From positions 6,824-70,823 of the forward strand of contig NZ_CP025786.1 of the NCBI RefSeq assembly GCF_003076595.1: 64,000 nucleotides of DNA. The letters run 5' to 3'. A program made the position numbers and the translations under genes. This document shows positions 37,039 through 46,130 of this stretch, one piece after another. The first letter of the stretch is position 1. Each line of letters opens with the position of its first letter. The notes beneath the pieces are model-generated. The model worked only from the letters and a program-made list of their open reading frames with translations, was not told the DNA's origin and ran no database searches. The DNA is from Candidatus Borreliella tachyglossi. GTDB taxonomy: Bacteria > Spirochaetota > Spirochaetia > Borreliales > Borreliaceae.

Positions 37039-37066
37039 AACCCTAAGTTCACAAAAACTTAGGGTT
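37039..37066 (-). terminator. Terminator after 37124..37783
   Basis: 11-bp perfect stem (AACCCTAAGTT/AACTTAGGGTT) with a 6-base loop, followed by a T-run on the minus strand. Confidence 0.75.
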
Positions 37067-37123
37067 AGTAATGAAAACTACTATAAATTCGTGTATATTA
37101 AATATTCCTCTTCAAACTATCTT

Positions 37124-37783
37124 TTAACTCCTTTTTTCAATCTCATCTATGAAATCTGTAAAGCGTTCACCTTTATCCTCATAAGTGAAGGCCTCTTTAA
37201 TATTCTCAAAAATTTGATTGCTACCTCCTTCCATCTCATCCATAAAAACACTACCTGCTACTTGTACGAAAAATCGATTGATAGATTCTGGATTCCCTTC
37301 CTCAGTACCTTCAGGAGTAAGAACATATTTTACTAAAGCATCTACTTGTTCATCACCCTTGATGTCTAAAGGAGACTCAATCTTAGCTTGCTTGAAAATG
37401 TCGCTGTCCTTACCACGCTTGATTATATCGTAAACTTCTTTTGATGTGGCGGCTTCCCTTTTTATTATGCTATACATCCTGTCCATACCTTTTCCTAATT
37501 CTGTCCTCTTAGAGGAATCAGAATCATTTTTTTCTAACCATTCAAAGAATTTTTTATGTCTCTTTCTCATAGCTGGATGATCCTCATCCTTAAAAAACCA
37601 GATGATATCACTTAAAAACCCTTTTAAATTTTCAAATGTATCTCTCTTAGCTTCAACTTCAGCTTCAGCTTCATCATCTAGTGCTTCTGGTTGCTCTGCA
37701 ACCTTCACAACAGCTACCCCATTTAGTATGCAACTCAATGTAAAAGCACTTAAAACTACAAAAAAAATACTAATATTTTTCAA
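37124..37783 (-). CDS. Lipoprotein of unknown function, TTG start
   Basis: 219 residues, lipobox TLSC (Cys18), TTG start 4 bases after GGAGAGG. Acidic tether (residues 20-50, with DDEAEAEVEAKRD) then a helical domain containing IIWFFKDEDHPAMRKRHKKF and repeated KRG/KRE segments. Own terminator at 37039-37066. Not recognised. Confidence 0.72.
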   Translation of the reverse strand: MKNISIFFVVLSAFTLSCILNGVAVVKVAEQPEALDDEAEAEVEAKRDTFENLKGFLSDIIWFFKDEDHPAMRKRHKKFFEWLEKNDSDSSKRTELGKGMDRMYSIIKREAATSKEVYDIIKRGKDSDIFKQAKIESPLDIKGDEQVDALVKYVLTPEGTEEGNPESINRFFVQVAGSVFMDEMEGGSNQIFENIKEAFTYEDKGERFTDFIDEIEKRS

Positions 37784-38453
37784 ATTTCCTCTCCTTTATA
37801 ACCTATGTCTATACCACTCTAATATTAAGCTTATAGCAAAAGAGATAACTTAAAAGCAAACTTTATTATTTTGGAACTCAAAAATAACAAAGGTCAAGCT
37901 CCTTCCTTATCCCCAAAAACACTAATAATCTAGGATTGCTAATTATCCCTTAAGCTTACTTGTAAGCTTAAGCACTAATAATAGCAAGTATTATCTTGCA
38001 CACTACTGACGGTCACACTTAAAAGATTGCCTATATTAAATGATAAGCCTCAAAGGTTAATTTTAAATGTTAATTTTAAATCCAAGACAACGCAGGCAAC
38101 ATCAGGTATTCAGGGAGTCAACATTGCCTACATTATCATGTCTTCTTTAAAAGAAAAACTTACATCAAAATTAAAAATATACAAGCCTTATAATTGGAAA
38201 CTTTTCTCTAGAATTTCTAAAAATAACTTAATCACCCATTGCCACGCATTTCCCTTCTTTAATAGGACTCTTGTAACTCAGTATGAATAAATTGATCTAC
38301 ATGATTATAATTTTATAAGCTACCCAAACGCTATAAATTTCCTAATAATTACACACAACTCAAACTGCAAATTTGACACAAGGCCAATAATAATTAGTGC
38401 AAACTTAAACTACTTTAAGAAAAATATATTCGAGTATACTTTTGATATTCAAT
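37784..38453. other. Gene-poor stretch, 670 bp
   Basis: Contains a 10-bp perfect inverted repeat with a 2-base loop at 37950-37971 (TTAAGCTTAC/GTAAGCTTAA). A plus-strand open frame at 38027-38290 lacks a ribosome-binding site and is not credited. Confidence 0.4.
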
Positions 38454-39119
38454 TTAATTCCTACCAGTTGTTTCAAACTTATACATGGATAAAAAATTAT
38501 TAATTTCAAAAGTATACACTACATTATCATGAGCAATTAAATTAAACTTAAGTTTTTTCTGTGCAATTAAATACTTAAACAAAGTATTATTAAGTGTAAT
38601 TTTTAAAATATTGGATACTTTCACCGGATACTTGCCCAAATATGTCTCACCAACATCATCCTTGCCAATTTTAAAATATGCTACATCTGCTGATCTAAAA
38701 TCAAGCTCAGGCATATTATCATTATAGCTCTCAGCATTGCTTCCCTCAAAAATGACATCCTTAAAATTTATTAAGCGTCCATTATCAACTACAGTAAACT
38801 GCAAACAATAATATGGGTAAGTCTCAAATAAACTTTGCTTATCATGCTCATCTAACAATTTAAAATTGTTAGAGTTGACATTTATATCCCGCTTCTGAAA
38901 CAAAATACTCACTATATGTCCGGACTTAAATGTTTTGTAATAAGATTTATTTATATTAATACTCGAGGGATGTTCATATGAATGATAATGGCCATTTACA
39001 TCCTTAGAATCATTTATAAATTCTCTAAATAAGTATATGCAAAATATTATGAGGCATACCAAAAAACATACAAATACTCCCGAAATTATTTTAAAGAAAG
39101 CATTCTTGAAAATATTCAT
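38454..39119 (-). CDS. Membrane-anchored protein, second gene of the other cassette copy
   Basis: 221 residues from the ATG at 39119, which has GGAG 5 bases upstream and puts a transmembrane helix (IISGVFVCFLVCLIIFCIYL) at the N-terminus; an earlier GTG overlaps the preceding gene and lacks a site. The domain YYCLQFTVVDNGRLINFKDV through LIAHDNVVYTFEINNFLSMY matches 35126..35584. Anchored by a helix where its paralogue is lipidated. Function unknown. Confidence 0.72.
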   Translation of the reverse strand: MNIFKNAFFKIISGVFVCFLVCLIIFCIYLFREFINDSKDVNGHYHSYEHPSSININKSYYKTFKSGHIVSILFQKRDINVNSNNFKLLDEHDKQSLFETYPYYCLQFTVVDNGRLINFKDVIFEGSNAESYNDNMPELDFRSADVAYFKIGKDDVGETYLGKYPVKVSNILKITLNNTLFKYLIAQKKLKFNLIAHDNVVYTFEINNFLSMYKFETTGRN

Positions 39120-39168
39120 GTGATCTCCAATTAAACAATTTTGTTTAAAATCTTCAATCCCAAAACCT

Positions 39169-39726
39169 TTAAGAATTGCTAAAATGTTGATCAATAAGGT
39201 TGAAGAATTGTTTGCCACCTTCTAAACTCACATCAAAAGAAACATCCCGAGCTATACCACTTTCTCTCTCGACGCATTCAACATTAAATTTAAGACCCTC
39301 CTCTCCTCGTGCAAACTCCGCAAGTCGTAAATGTTCACCCAAATCAGTATCCAACTTAACCAAAAATCCTGTCTTTGTAATCGAATCATCAAAAGGCAAC
39401 TTATACTGCTTCCCATCAAATGGCAATTGTTCATCAGGATCATACAAAGCATTAGGATCAAGCGGAACATCGTTGAAAGAAACCCTTAAAAGATTTAAAG
39501 GTATATCAGCTAGTATATTAAAGTCCAAAGAATATGTCCCCCTAGCATTATTATCATTATTATAATAAATAATAAGAGAACCTAGATTATTAGTTAAAGT
39601 CATCCTAACTCCAACTTTACCTAGATTACTCTCATGAATAATTTCAATCTCCTCTCCAGGATTTAAATTACTACAAGCGATAAGTATTGACATTAAAACA
39701 AATAAGATTAAAGTTACAATTCTCAT
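39169..39726 (-). CDS. Lipoprotein, first gene of the other cassette copy
   Basis: 185 residues, lipobox LIAC (Cys18), ATG start. Strand-rich domain (GVRMTLTNNLGSLIIYYNND, SLDFNIL) paralogous to 35608..36168. It is followed 49 bp later by 38454..39119, giving the same gene order as the 36168-35126 pair. Confidence 0.72.
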   Translation of the reverse strand: MRIVTLILFVLMSILIACSNLNPGEEIEIIHESNLGKVGVRMTLTNNLGSLIIYYNNDNNARGTYSLDFNILADIPLNLLRVSFNDVPLDPNALYDPDEQLPFDGKQYKLPFDDSITKTGFLVKLDTDLGEHLRLAEFARGEEGLKFNVECVERESGIARDVSFDVSLEGGKQFFNLIDQHFSNS

Positions 39727-40170
39727 TCTTTAAATTATAACTCACACTTGAGTACCTTTAACCAAATACATATAAAACTCTAGATTTATTTTATTAATTG
39801 TATAATGTAAATATAAGGTACCTAGACTATAAATGCCAAGATTATAACCCTAGATATGAAAATTTCAAATACAAGAGTTTCATTATTACCACTTGGCGCA
39901 ATATCTTTTATTTCAATCATTTACCTCAAATTGATGATGAGGCTTGATTTCTTATACTATTCATTTATATAATCAATGTTTTTCTTGCTAATCACTCCCA
40001 TCTATTTCAACTTGTAATAATGCAGACACATTATGTGTATATTATATTCCGAAAAATATTGTTATTTTAAAATAATGTAATACACTTGTGCTTTTCTAAT
40101 AAAATTGCTAGTATTATAGAAACTACATTAAGTTATTGTGTCTTACACACAATAAAAAGGAGAATATTTA
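39727..40170. promoter_or_regulatory. Divergent region between 39169..39726 and 40171..40629
   Basis: 444 bp without a gene. A short hairpin TATTGTGT/ACACAATA at about 40134-40152 lies just before the ribosome-binding site of the plus-strand gene and could be an operator or leader hairpin. Confidence 0.4.
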
Positions 40171-40629
40171 ATGAAAAAAATCATTTTAATGGCTTTAATG
40201 GCATTGTTTGCTCTAGTAAGTTGCAAGCATGATTATGAGGGTACATCTGCAGCATCAGTTTCTGATCTTAAGACTTACCTTGACGGCTTTGTTAGTTCAA
40301 AGGGCAAAGAATATGTCACTGAAAACCTTCAGGGTGTTCTTAACCAGCTAGAAGCAGGCAAAAAAACAAACTTCTTAAAAGCGTTTACTTTAAAAACTGA
40401 TGCAGAGAAGCCTGGTTTAGACGATAAGAAGAGAAAGGAACTTACTGATCTATTTAAAGAAGGACTTAAAGTATACGGCCTTGAAGGTACTGATGCAGGT
40501 AGCTTTGAGAAGATACTTACTGATCTTAAGGCTACAGCTCTAAAAGATAAAACTAAAGCTAACGATGATAAAGCTCTAAAAGATACAGCTAAAGCTAACG
40601 ATGATAAAGCTAAAGCTCAGGTTAAATAA
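40171..40629 (+). CDS. Small Lys-rich lipoprotein
   Basis: 152 residues, lipobox LVSC (Cys18), ATG with AAAAAGGAG 8 bases upstream. Helical, ending in short Ala/Lys/Asp repeats (KTKANDDKALKD, TAKANDDKAKAQ) encoded by imperfect tandem units. The segment LEAGKKTNFLKAF resembles YPKEKQGNYLEAF in 40775..41260, so the two convergent genes may be distant relatives. Function unknown; well-formed expression signals. Confidence 0.75.
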   Translation: MKKIILMALMALFALVSCKHDYEGTSAASVSDLKTYLDGFVSSKGKEYVTENLQGVLNQLEAGKKTNFLKAFTLKTDAEKPGLDDKKRKELTDLFKEGLKVYGLEGTDAGSFEKILTDLKATALKDKTKANDDKALKDTAKANDDKAKAQVK

Positions 40630-40687
40630 AGCTTTACCCAGTGGTCTTTCAAGCCCATCGGCTAACCAAAAAATTTTAGGTTGACAA

Positions 40688-40715
40688 TATATACGCTACC
40701 CACGTAGCGTATATA
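40688..40715. terminator. Bidirectional terminator between convergent genes
   Basis: 12-bp perfect stem TATATACGCTAC/GTAGCGTATATA with a 4-base loop, between the convergent genes 40171..40629 and 40775..41260. Confidence 0.7.
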
Positions 40716-40774
40716 GTCTTTACGCTTTATTAAAAATGAAAAATCAGTAAAACCAAAATCCAGGAAATTAATTC

Positions 40775-41260
40775 TTATGCCCCCACATTTGACATGCCCT
40801 TAAGAAGCTTAGTAGCACCATCTGGCAGCATACCCATAATATCATCTCCAATCGGTAATCCCATACCGCCCCCCTCAGCTGCTCCTGCAGGATTTAAAAA
40901 CTTACTAAAACCATCCACAAATTTTTTCATATCCCCTTCGGTTAAATTTAGATTACTAAATCTGGATCTGAGCTTGTCTTCAAGCCCCTTTGCATAAACT
41001 TGCTTTTCCTCATCAGTACCTTTATATGCATCAATCTTCTTATAATCATCATAAAATGCACTAAATGCCTCTAGATAATTACCCTGCTTCTCCTTTGGGT
41101 ATTGATTTAAAAACTCCTCAACCTTGCCTTCATCAACCTCCAAATTAAGGTTTTCCTTAGCATACTCCTTAAGATCCCCCACCATTTCTTGTTTATTTTT
41201 AACATTCATGTTACAAGAACAAAATAATGCCAATATACAAATAATAAAAACTCGAACCAC
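40775..41260 (-). CDS. Small lipoprotein
   Basis: 161 residues, GTG start 6 bases after AGGAG, lipobox FCSC (Cys16). Helical middle (LEVDEGKVEEFLNQYPKEKQ) and a Gly/Met-rich end (GGGMGLPIGDDIMGMLPDG). Convergent with 40171..40629. Not recognised. Confidence 0.72.
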   Translation of the reverse strand: MVRVFIICILALFCSCNMNVKNKQEMVGDLKEYAKENLNLEVDEGKVEEFLNQYPKEKQGNYLEAFSAFYDDYKKIDAYKGTDEEKQVYAKGLEDKLRSRFSNLNLTEGDMKKFVDGFSKFLNPAGAAEGGGMGLPIGDDIMGMLPDGATKLLKGMSNVGA

Positions 41261-41572
41261 TATTATCTCCTTAAGATTTTATTGTTTTATTAACACAAGA
41301 ATAGCGCAAATATAGCCAACATAACAGTTTTGATATAAAATCTAACTGCTACTTAAACAATTTTGTGTATTAGGTAAATATTAAACAGAATAAAACTTAT
41401 ATCCCAAATAAGTTTTACCTTACGTGAGTTCAGATACTATTTTGCAAATTTTGTGTTCCTGAAAGCTACGCAAACAAAATACATTAATTTTAAGCCTGAA
41501 TTGGGTTTAAAGACCAAAAAACTAAAGCCTTAAGGAAGCTTTTCCAAAGGCTTATGGTTTCATGAAATAATT
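41261..41572. other. Intergenic, 312 bp
   Basis: Leader of 40775..41260 and 3' region of the Ser/Gly-rich lipoprotein. The alternating CTTTAAGG/CCTTAAG-like segments near 41510-41560 may form a weak terminator. Confidence 0.35.
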
Positions 41573-42673
41573 CTAATTTAATCTCCTGCATCTTTCAATG
41601 TTTATTCTTCTACAGCAATTTTTCCTGATGATTTTTCTGGTGATAACGTTTGATGATTGCTGTGACTTATCCTGCGATGAGACTACCGAGCTTTTATCAC
41701 TTGAGCTACTCTCTGTTAAAGATTGCTTGCTCTCCGTAACCCCTAATGATGACTGACTAGATATTGCATTCGATAATGTATCCTCTCTGGTATCTGATCT
41801 ACTAGAACTTCCTGTTGGTGATGAGGCTGAAGATTGTAATGTTATTGTAGTATCTGCTGATGTCTGACTGTCCGTTGTTGATTGACCTGTAGTACCTAAT
41901 GATGACTGACTAGATATTGCATTCGGTAATGACTGACTACCCAATGCTGATGAAGGCACTGTTGTTGATGCTGATACTATACCCTGATTTTTTACTGTTG
42001 AATCCTTTCCTATTGGTGATGTTCCATCTACTGCTGGTGATGACTCTTCGCTTGCACTGCCTGATAATAATTGACCAGCTGTAATACTTGATGACAAATC
42101 GGATCTATTACCTAAGTCGCTGCCACTACTACCTAAACTACCCGATCCTCCTACACTATTTGTTGATGTTAACTTATCGCTTTGTGATGAAGCAACACCT
42201 AATTTGCTATCTGATCCGCCCGTTGTACCTGCTGATGCACCAGATTTTTCCGCATTTCCGCCTGCACTACCTGATTCATTGGCACCGCCTGCTAATGAAT
42301 TAGATTTACCATCTGATCCGCCCGCACCACTTGCACTCTCAGCACCAGCTACCCCACCTATACCGTTTGCACCAGATTGTCCTGCCTCTCCGCCTGCGCT
42401 GTTTGCATTCTCGATGCCAGATGCTTTACCTGAATTGCTAAAATCGCCTGCTTTTATATTACCTTGCTTGTTTGCAACAAGCACCTCCCCACTCGAGCCA
42501 ATCAGTTGTCTTTCCAATCGACCGTCCTGGCTTTGTTGCCCATAATCCAAATTATGATTACCATGTCTAGTTCCCGCAGTTATTTTGCCCTCTGGCATAA
42601 CGTAATGCTTACATCCAACTATACTCACTGAAAGCAGCAATAAAAATAATAAACCTCTCTTTTTAACTATCAT
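41573..42673 (-). CDS. Ser/Gly-rich low-complexity lipoprotein with a frameshifted C-terminus
   Basis: 366 residues from the ATG at 42673 (AGGAG 9 bases upstream; the frame opens earlier at a TTG without need). Lipobox IVGC (Cys21). After about 75 ordinary residues, roughly 270 are Ser, Gly, Ala, Asn and Asp with repeats such as NAISSQSSLG (twice) and GGSDGKS. The last 22 residues are abruptly basic and Cys-rich (RKIIRKNCCRRINIERCRRL). In another frame the same DNA reads PEKSSGKIAVEE then stop, which fits the preceding composition; a one-base indel near 41645-41660 is likely. Probably a surface protein with a flexible stalk. Confidence 0.7.
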   Translation of the reverse strand: MIVKKRGLLFLLLLSVSIVGCKHYVMPEGKITAGTRHGNHNLDYGQQSQDGRLERQLIGSSGEVLVANKQGNIKAGDFSNSGKASGIENANSAGGEAGQSGANGIGGVAGAESASGAGGSDGKSNSLAGGANESGSAGGNAEKSGASAGTTGGSDSKLGVASSQSDKLTSTNSVGGSGSLGSSGSDLGNRSDLSSSITAGQLLSGSASEESSPAVDGTSPIGKDSTVKNQGIVSASTTVPSSALGSQSLPNAISSQSSLGTTGQSTTDSQTSADTTITLQSSASSPTGSSSRSDTREDTLSNAISSQSSLGVTESKQSLTESSSSDKSSVVSSQDKSQQSSNVITRKIIRKNCCRRINIERCRRLN

Positions 42674-42709
42674 ATTATTAATCTCCTTACCACTTAACTT
42701 AAATATCAA

Positions 42710-43023
42710 CTTATATTAATACTAATTTAGTATAATATAAGTTCGTATTTTTACAAACTCCTATTGTAATCTATTTTAAAAATAAATATCGATTTGTACC
42801 TCTTTTATGGTATCTTGGCAAGTCTACTAACAATAAGAGAGTAAGCAAAAAAAAGGAGGTCTTTAAAGTTTAATCCTTAAAAGACCCTTACATTTGTATT
42901 ATCTAATCATTATCCAAGTTCAAAACTGCTTTAATTATCTTTTTTCATTTACAAAAACACTACCAAGTAAGCTCTAAAGTAACATAATGACTCATACACT
43001 TTATTGGATTTCTATTTAATACC
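42710..43023. other. Intergenic, 314 bp, shared upstream motif
   Basis: The promoter side of 41573..42673 carries a sequence of type TATATTAATACTAATTTAGT that recurs upstream of 43024..43260 (at about 43305) and, in altered form, of 43554..44621 (at about 44650). No gene seen. Confidence 0.45.
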
Positions 43024-43260
43024 TTAAAGAAAATTGTCCTTACGCATAAGAACTGCTTTAAATTCACTTAAAACTGTAGTATTATTTTGTTCTTCTATCT
43101 TAGTATTTAATTCTTTCAAAAGTGTTTCAACTTTTTTTAGTGATACCACGCCATCAGAATCTGCCTTTATATCATCCACTTTTGAAGTATAATCAAGATT
43201 ACATCCAACTAAAACAATTATTAGTAGCAATAAAACCAATAGGCCTTTATTAAATCTCAT
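43024..43260 (-). CDS. Small lipoprotein, possibly truncated
   Basis: 78 residues, ATG, lipobox LVGC (Cys20). Signal peptide MRFNKGLLVLLLLIIVLVGC is related to that of 43554..44621 (MRFNIKNLLVLLLVAVVSC), and the upstream DNA is similar. The short helical body (LKKVETLLKELNTKIEEQNN) and abrupt end suggest a truncated paralogue. Unknown function. Confidence 0.6.
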   Translation of the reverse strand: MRFNKGLLVLLLLIIVLVGCNLDYTSKVDDIKADSDGVVSLKKVETLLKELNTKIEEQNNTTVLSEFKAVLMRKDNFL

Positions 43261-43457
43261 ATTATTAAGCTCTCTTCACGATTTATTTATCTTAGTATCA
43301 ATTTATATTAATACTAATTTTAGTATAGTACTATGCTATATATTTATACCTTTATAAGTAGTTTTTGATAAAAAGTGTATTATTTTAACAAAGTACAATA
43401 AGATTCGTGATCTCATATCTAACCACAAAGATTTTTATGAGGACAGAGCATAAAATA
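43261..43457 (-). promoter_or_regulatory. Upstream region of 43024..43260
   Basis: Carries the conserved motif described upstream of 41573..42673, with a TATAGTACTATGCTATATAT stretch that could include the -10. Exact promoter not assigned. Confidence 0.4.
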
Positions 43458-43482
43458 GCCTCCAAGGAATACCCTTGGAGGC
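43458..43482 (-). terminator. Terminator after 43554..44621 (duplicated element, copy 1)
   Basis: 10-bp perfect stem GCCTCCAAGG/CCTTGGAGGC with loop AATAC. The surrounding 70 bp (about 43420-43490) recur at 44775-44845. Confidence 0.8.
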
Positions 43483-43553
43483 CTTCAATCTATTTAATTA
43501 ATATATTTACTAAAATCAACAAACAGTTTGTTCCGTGTCAACTATCCAATCTC

Positions 43554-44621
43554 CTACTGTTCTACCTCTACTATAGCAGCCTGATTGTTGGTAACAAACT
43601 CTTTTAGCTGTTCTGCAGTAGCTAGATTATCTAGCACCCTAACATAATCCTTGGAAACTGTAAGCTCTCCATACTGTTCTTCTGTAGTATTGTCGTCTGG
43701 ATATGTATAGTTACTGAATGAAAATTTTATTTTAGAAGTTGAGCTATCATAGGTAACCTGATCAGGTGTAAATATTCTATCAGTTTCTGATTCTCTATCT
43801 CCAAAATTCACTAATATTGTTTTTGTAGCCCCCCAAGAAAAGTTTTCATGATCCACCCTAATGATTTCGCCTGGTTTAGCTATAGCCTGTTTCATATCAA
43901 CTAGAAGTTCAGAACCTATCCGGACACTCGCTATTTCTTCACCAGTATAAAACACCAAATACACCGGTATAAGACCCGCTTCTTTTCCTTGTTCCTTCAG
44001 TGCATCTATCACTTCAATAAGATTATTAGTTTTTGTCTTTAATGTTTGCTGTGTCAGACCTAGCATTATCATATTTATATAGTTCAACTCTGCATCTTTT
44101 ATATCCTCTAGAACCTCTCCCTTGTCTGACCACTTAGGCATATCCTTTAGTTCTAATGTCTTCTTTTCTTTCTCTACTAAAATACCTTTATGATTCCTTT
44201 TCCCTCTTAATAAACTGAATTCAATATTCAAATTACTTAAAGGACTTACCAATTTGTCTGTAGCAAATACAGTCATTATCATATCTTCTGGGCTAACATC
44301 ACCATCTGGTAAAAATTCATCTGGATTCTTTGCCCTAAAGTCATCCTCATCTAGTTCAGATTTTAAGTCTTTCACATTTATCTTTCGTGCGTCTGGATCC
44401 TCTTCTGTTCCCTTTGACCCGCCTAGAGGTGTTACTTCATCCTCTGTTGTTGTGCCTTCTGCACCCTTTGGAGGTGTGACTTTATCCTTTTTACTTGGAT
44501 TCTCTGTTGTTCCTCCTTCTGCACCCTTTGGAGGTGTTTCTGGTTTCTTGTCCCCTAATTGATTACAGGAAACTACTGCAACAAGCAATAAAACCAATAA
44601 ATTTTTTATATTAAATCTCAT
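43554..44621 (-). CDS. Lipoprotein paralogous to 44938..45765
   Basis: 355 residues, lipobox VVSC (Cys19). Residues 25-80 are a tether with repeats of PPKGAEGTTTE. The folded part aligns with 44938..45765: VSPLSNLNIEFSL against LGPLDNLNISVSL, TYDSSTSKIKFSF against TYSSSDSKIIFKL, and a shared C-terminus YVRVLDNLATAEQLKEFVTN. Strand-rich with a helical end. Gene plus terminator were duplicated together. Function unknown; surface location inferred from tether plus lipid anchor. Confidence 0.75.
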   Translation of the reverse strand: MRFNIKNLLVLLLVAVVSCNQLGDKKPETPPKGAEGGTTENPSKKDKVTPPKGAEGTTTEDEVTPLGGSKGTEEDPDARKINVKDLKSELDEDDFRAKNPDEFLPDGDVSPEDMIMTVFATDKLVSPLSNLNIEFSLLRGKRNHKGILVEKEKKTLELKDMPKWSDKGEVLEDIKDAELNYINMIMLGLTQQTLKTKTNNLIEVIDALKEQGKEAGLIPVYLVFYTGEEIASVRIGSELLVDMKQAIAKPGEIIRVDHENFSWGATKTILVNFGDRESETDRIFTPDQVTYDSSTSKIKFSFSNYTYPDDNTTEEQYGELTVSKDYVRVLDNLATAEQLKEFVTNNQAAIVEVEQ

Positions 44622-44814
44622 AAAATCTCCTTACGACTTATTTACTTTAATATCAAATTATATCAATATTAAATAGGTATACTATTATACTGTACATTTA
44701 TAATTTTGTAAATAATTCTTATTAATATTAGATATTATTTTTAACAAAATCCAATAATGTCCACTGGATTCGCATCTACTCGCAAAGATCTTTATGAGGA
44801 CAGAGCATAAAATA
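44622..44814 (-). promoter_or_regulatory. Upstream region of 43554..44621
   Basis: AT-rich leader with CTCC (ribosome-binding complement) before the start and a version of the shared upstream motif near 44650-44700. No gene. Confidence 0.4.
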
Positions 44815-44839
44815 GCCTCCAAGGAATACCCTTGAAGGC
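44815..44839 (-). terminator. Terminator after 44938..45765 (duplicated element, copy 2)
   Basis: GCCTCCAAGG pairs with CCTTGAAGGC (one mismatch), loop AATAC; near-identical context to copy 1 at 43458-43482. Confidence 0.75.
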
Positions 44840-44937
44840 TTTCGATTTATTTAATTGATATTTTCTAATACTTGCTTATATCTGGAGACATTATAAATAG
44901 CCCCCCATGCAATCCCCATCAAGTATTAGCCTATTGT

Positions 44938-45765
44938 CTATTTACTTACTATAGCAGACTGATTTTTGGTAACAAAATCTTTTATCTGGTCTGCAGTTCC
45001 TAGATTCTCTAAAACCTTAACATAATCTGGCAAGAATTGAATATACCCTTCTTCTGTTACGACCCCGCCATCAGCTTTGCTACTATAAGGACCATTGAAA
45101 AGTTTAAATATTATTTTAGAATCTGAACTACTATAAGTAACGGATCTAGGATACAAGGTACTATTCTCATCTTCACAAATTAACCCCATACCAGGAAACT
45201 CCAATTCCTCACCCTTATACTGCATAAGAGAAATTTCCTTGTCAGGCTGAGCCATAGCTTCCTTTAAATGTTTTAACTGCTGATTGTTAAGCACTATGCT
45301 CATCTTTTCATCTGCTTTAAGACCAATCTTAAACTCTAACAATATTGATAAAAAATCCGAAGCATCAAGATTTTGTTCTTTAACTTTGTCTAATACCTCT
45401 ACAACCTTATTAGTCCCAAGTTTGCTTAAAGCATCATCCGTACTTAAAATAGTTATCTGTTGTAATTTCTCATCTCTTATATCCTCCACAATCTCATAAA
45501 TTATACTATCTGGATTACCTTCGACTGGTTTGATTGTCTTTGATTGTTTTAAACTAACGCTTATATTCAAGTTGTCTAGAGGACCTAACAATTTCTTTAC
45601 ATCAAAGGATATATCTGAATTTGATATAGCTGAATTTGGTACATCTGATGCATTTTTGCCTAGATTCGGATTCTGTTTTAATTTTTTCTCCACAAAATCA
45701 AAACCCACATCTGGATTACAAGATAATGCGAGAATAGACAATAAAACAATAATTATTTTATCCAT
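44938..45765 (-). CDS. Lipoprotein paralogous to 43554..44621
   Basis: 275 residues, lipobox ALSC (Cys16), ATG start with AAAGGAG upstream. Lacks the PPKGAEG tether of its paralogue but shares the domain from LGPLDNLNISVSL to YVKVLENLGTADQIKDFVTK. Two diverged copies imply an old duplication, although the terminators are still very similar. Function unknown. Confidence 0.75.
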   Translation of the reverse strand: MDKIIIVLLSILALSCNPDVGFDFVEKKLKQNPNLGKNASDVPNSAISNSDISFDVKKLLGPLDNLNISVSLKQSKTIKPVEGNPDSIIYEIVEDIRDEKLQQITILSTDDALSKLGTNKVVEVLDKVKEQNLDASDFLSILLEFKIGLKADEKMSIVLNNQQLKHLKEAMAQPDKEISLMQYKGEELEFPGMGLICEDENSTLYPRSVTYSSSDSKIIFKLFNGPYSSKADGGVVTEEGYIQFLPDYVKVLENLGTADQIKDFVTKNQSAIVSK

Positions 45766-45914
45766 TAAATTTCTCCTTTAAAATTTTGTTACATTATTAT
45801 GATAAATATATTATTGTAATATATATTAGTATATTACTGTATAATAATGTACTATGATTATCAATATAATCATTATTATTTTTAAATATTAATTATGTAT
45901 TACCCTTAACTTAC

Positions 45915-46130
45915 TTAATTGTAGGGATTCCTAAAGCATTGGGGGTCTGTATTATTAAGCACTATACTAAAGTCTACACTCACCTTTGACTCAAATTCAC
46001 TTACTGTTTTGCTATAACCCTTGCAAATGATATACTTTGCTACAATAGGTTTAAGTTTTGCCTCTGCTGTATTAATATTCTTGCTAATCCCCTTAAGTTG
46101 CCTAAGTTTTTTGTCTATACTTATTAACAC
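45915..46130 (-). CDS. Small hypothetical protein, weak
   Basis: 71 residues, GTG start with a weak AGGA site 4 bases upstream. No signal peptide; contains KLRQLKGISKNINTAEAKLK. May be a remnant of a larger gene. Confidence 0.3.
   Translation of the reverse strand: MLISIDKKLRQLKGISKNINTAEAKLKPIVAKYIICKGYSKTVSEFESKVSVDFSIVLNNTDPQCFRNPYN

Noticed and set aside
38027..38290. Plus-strand 87-codon frame
   Set aside because: No start signals, no recognisable features, in an AT-rich gap.
42088..42545. Plus-strand Pro/Ala-rich frame opposite the Ser/Gly-rich lipoprotein
   Set aside because: Antisense of low-complexity coding DNA; no start signals.
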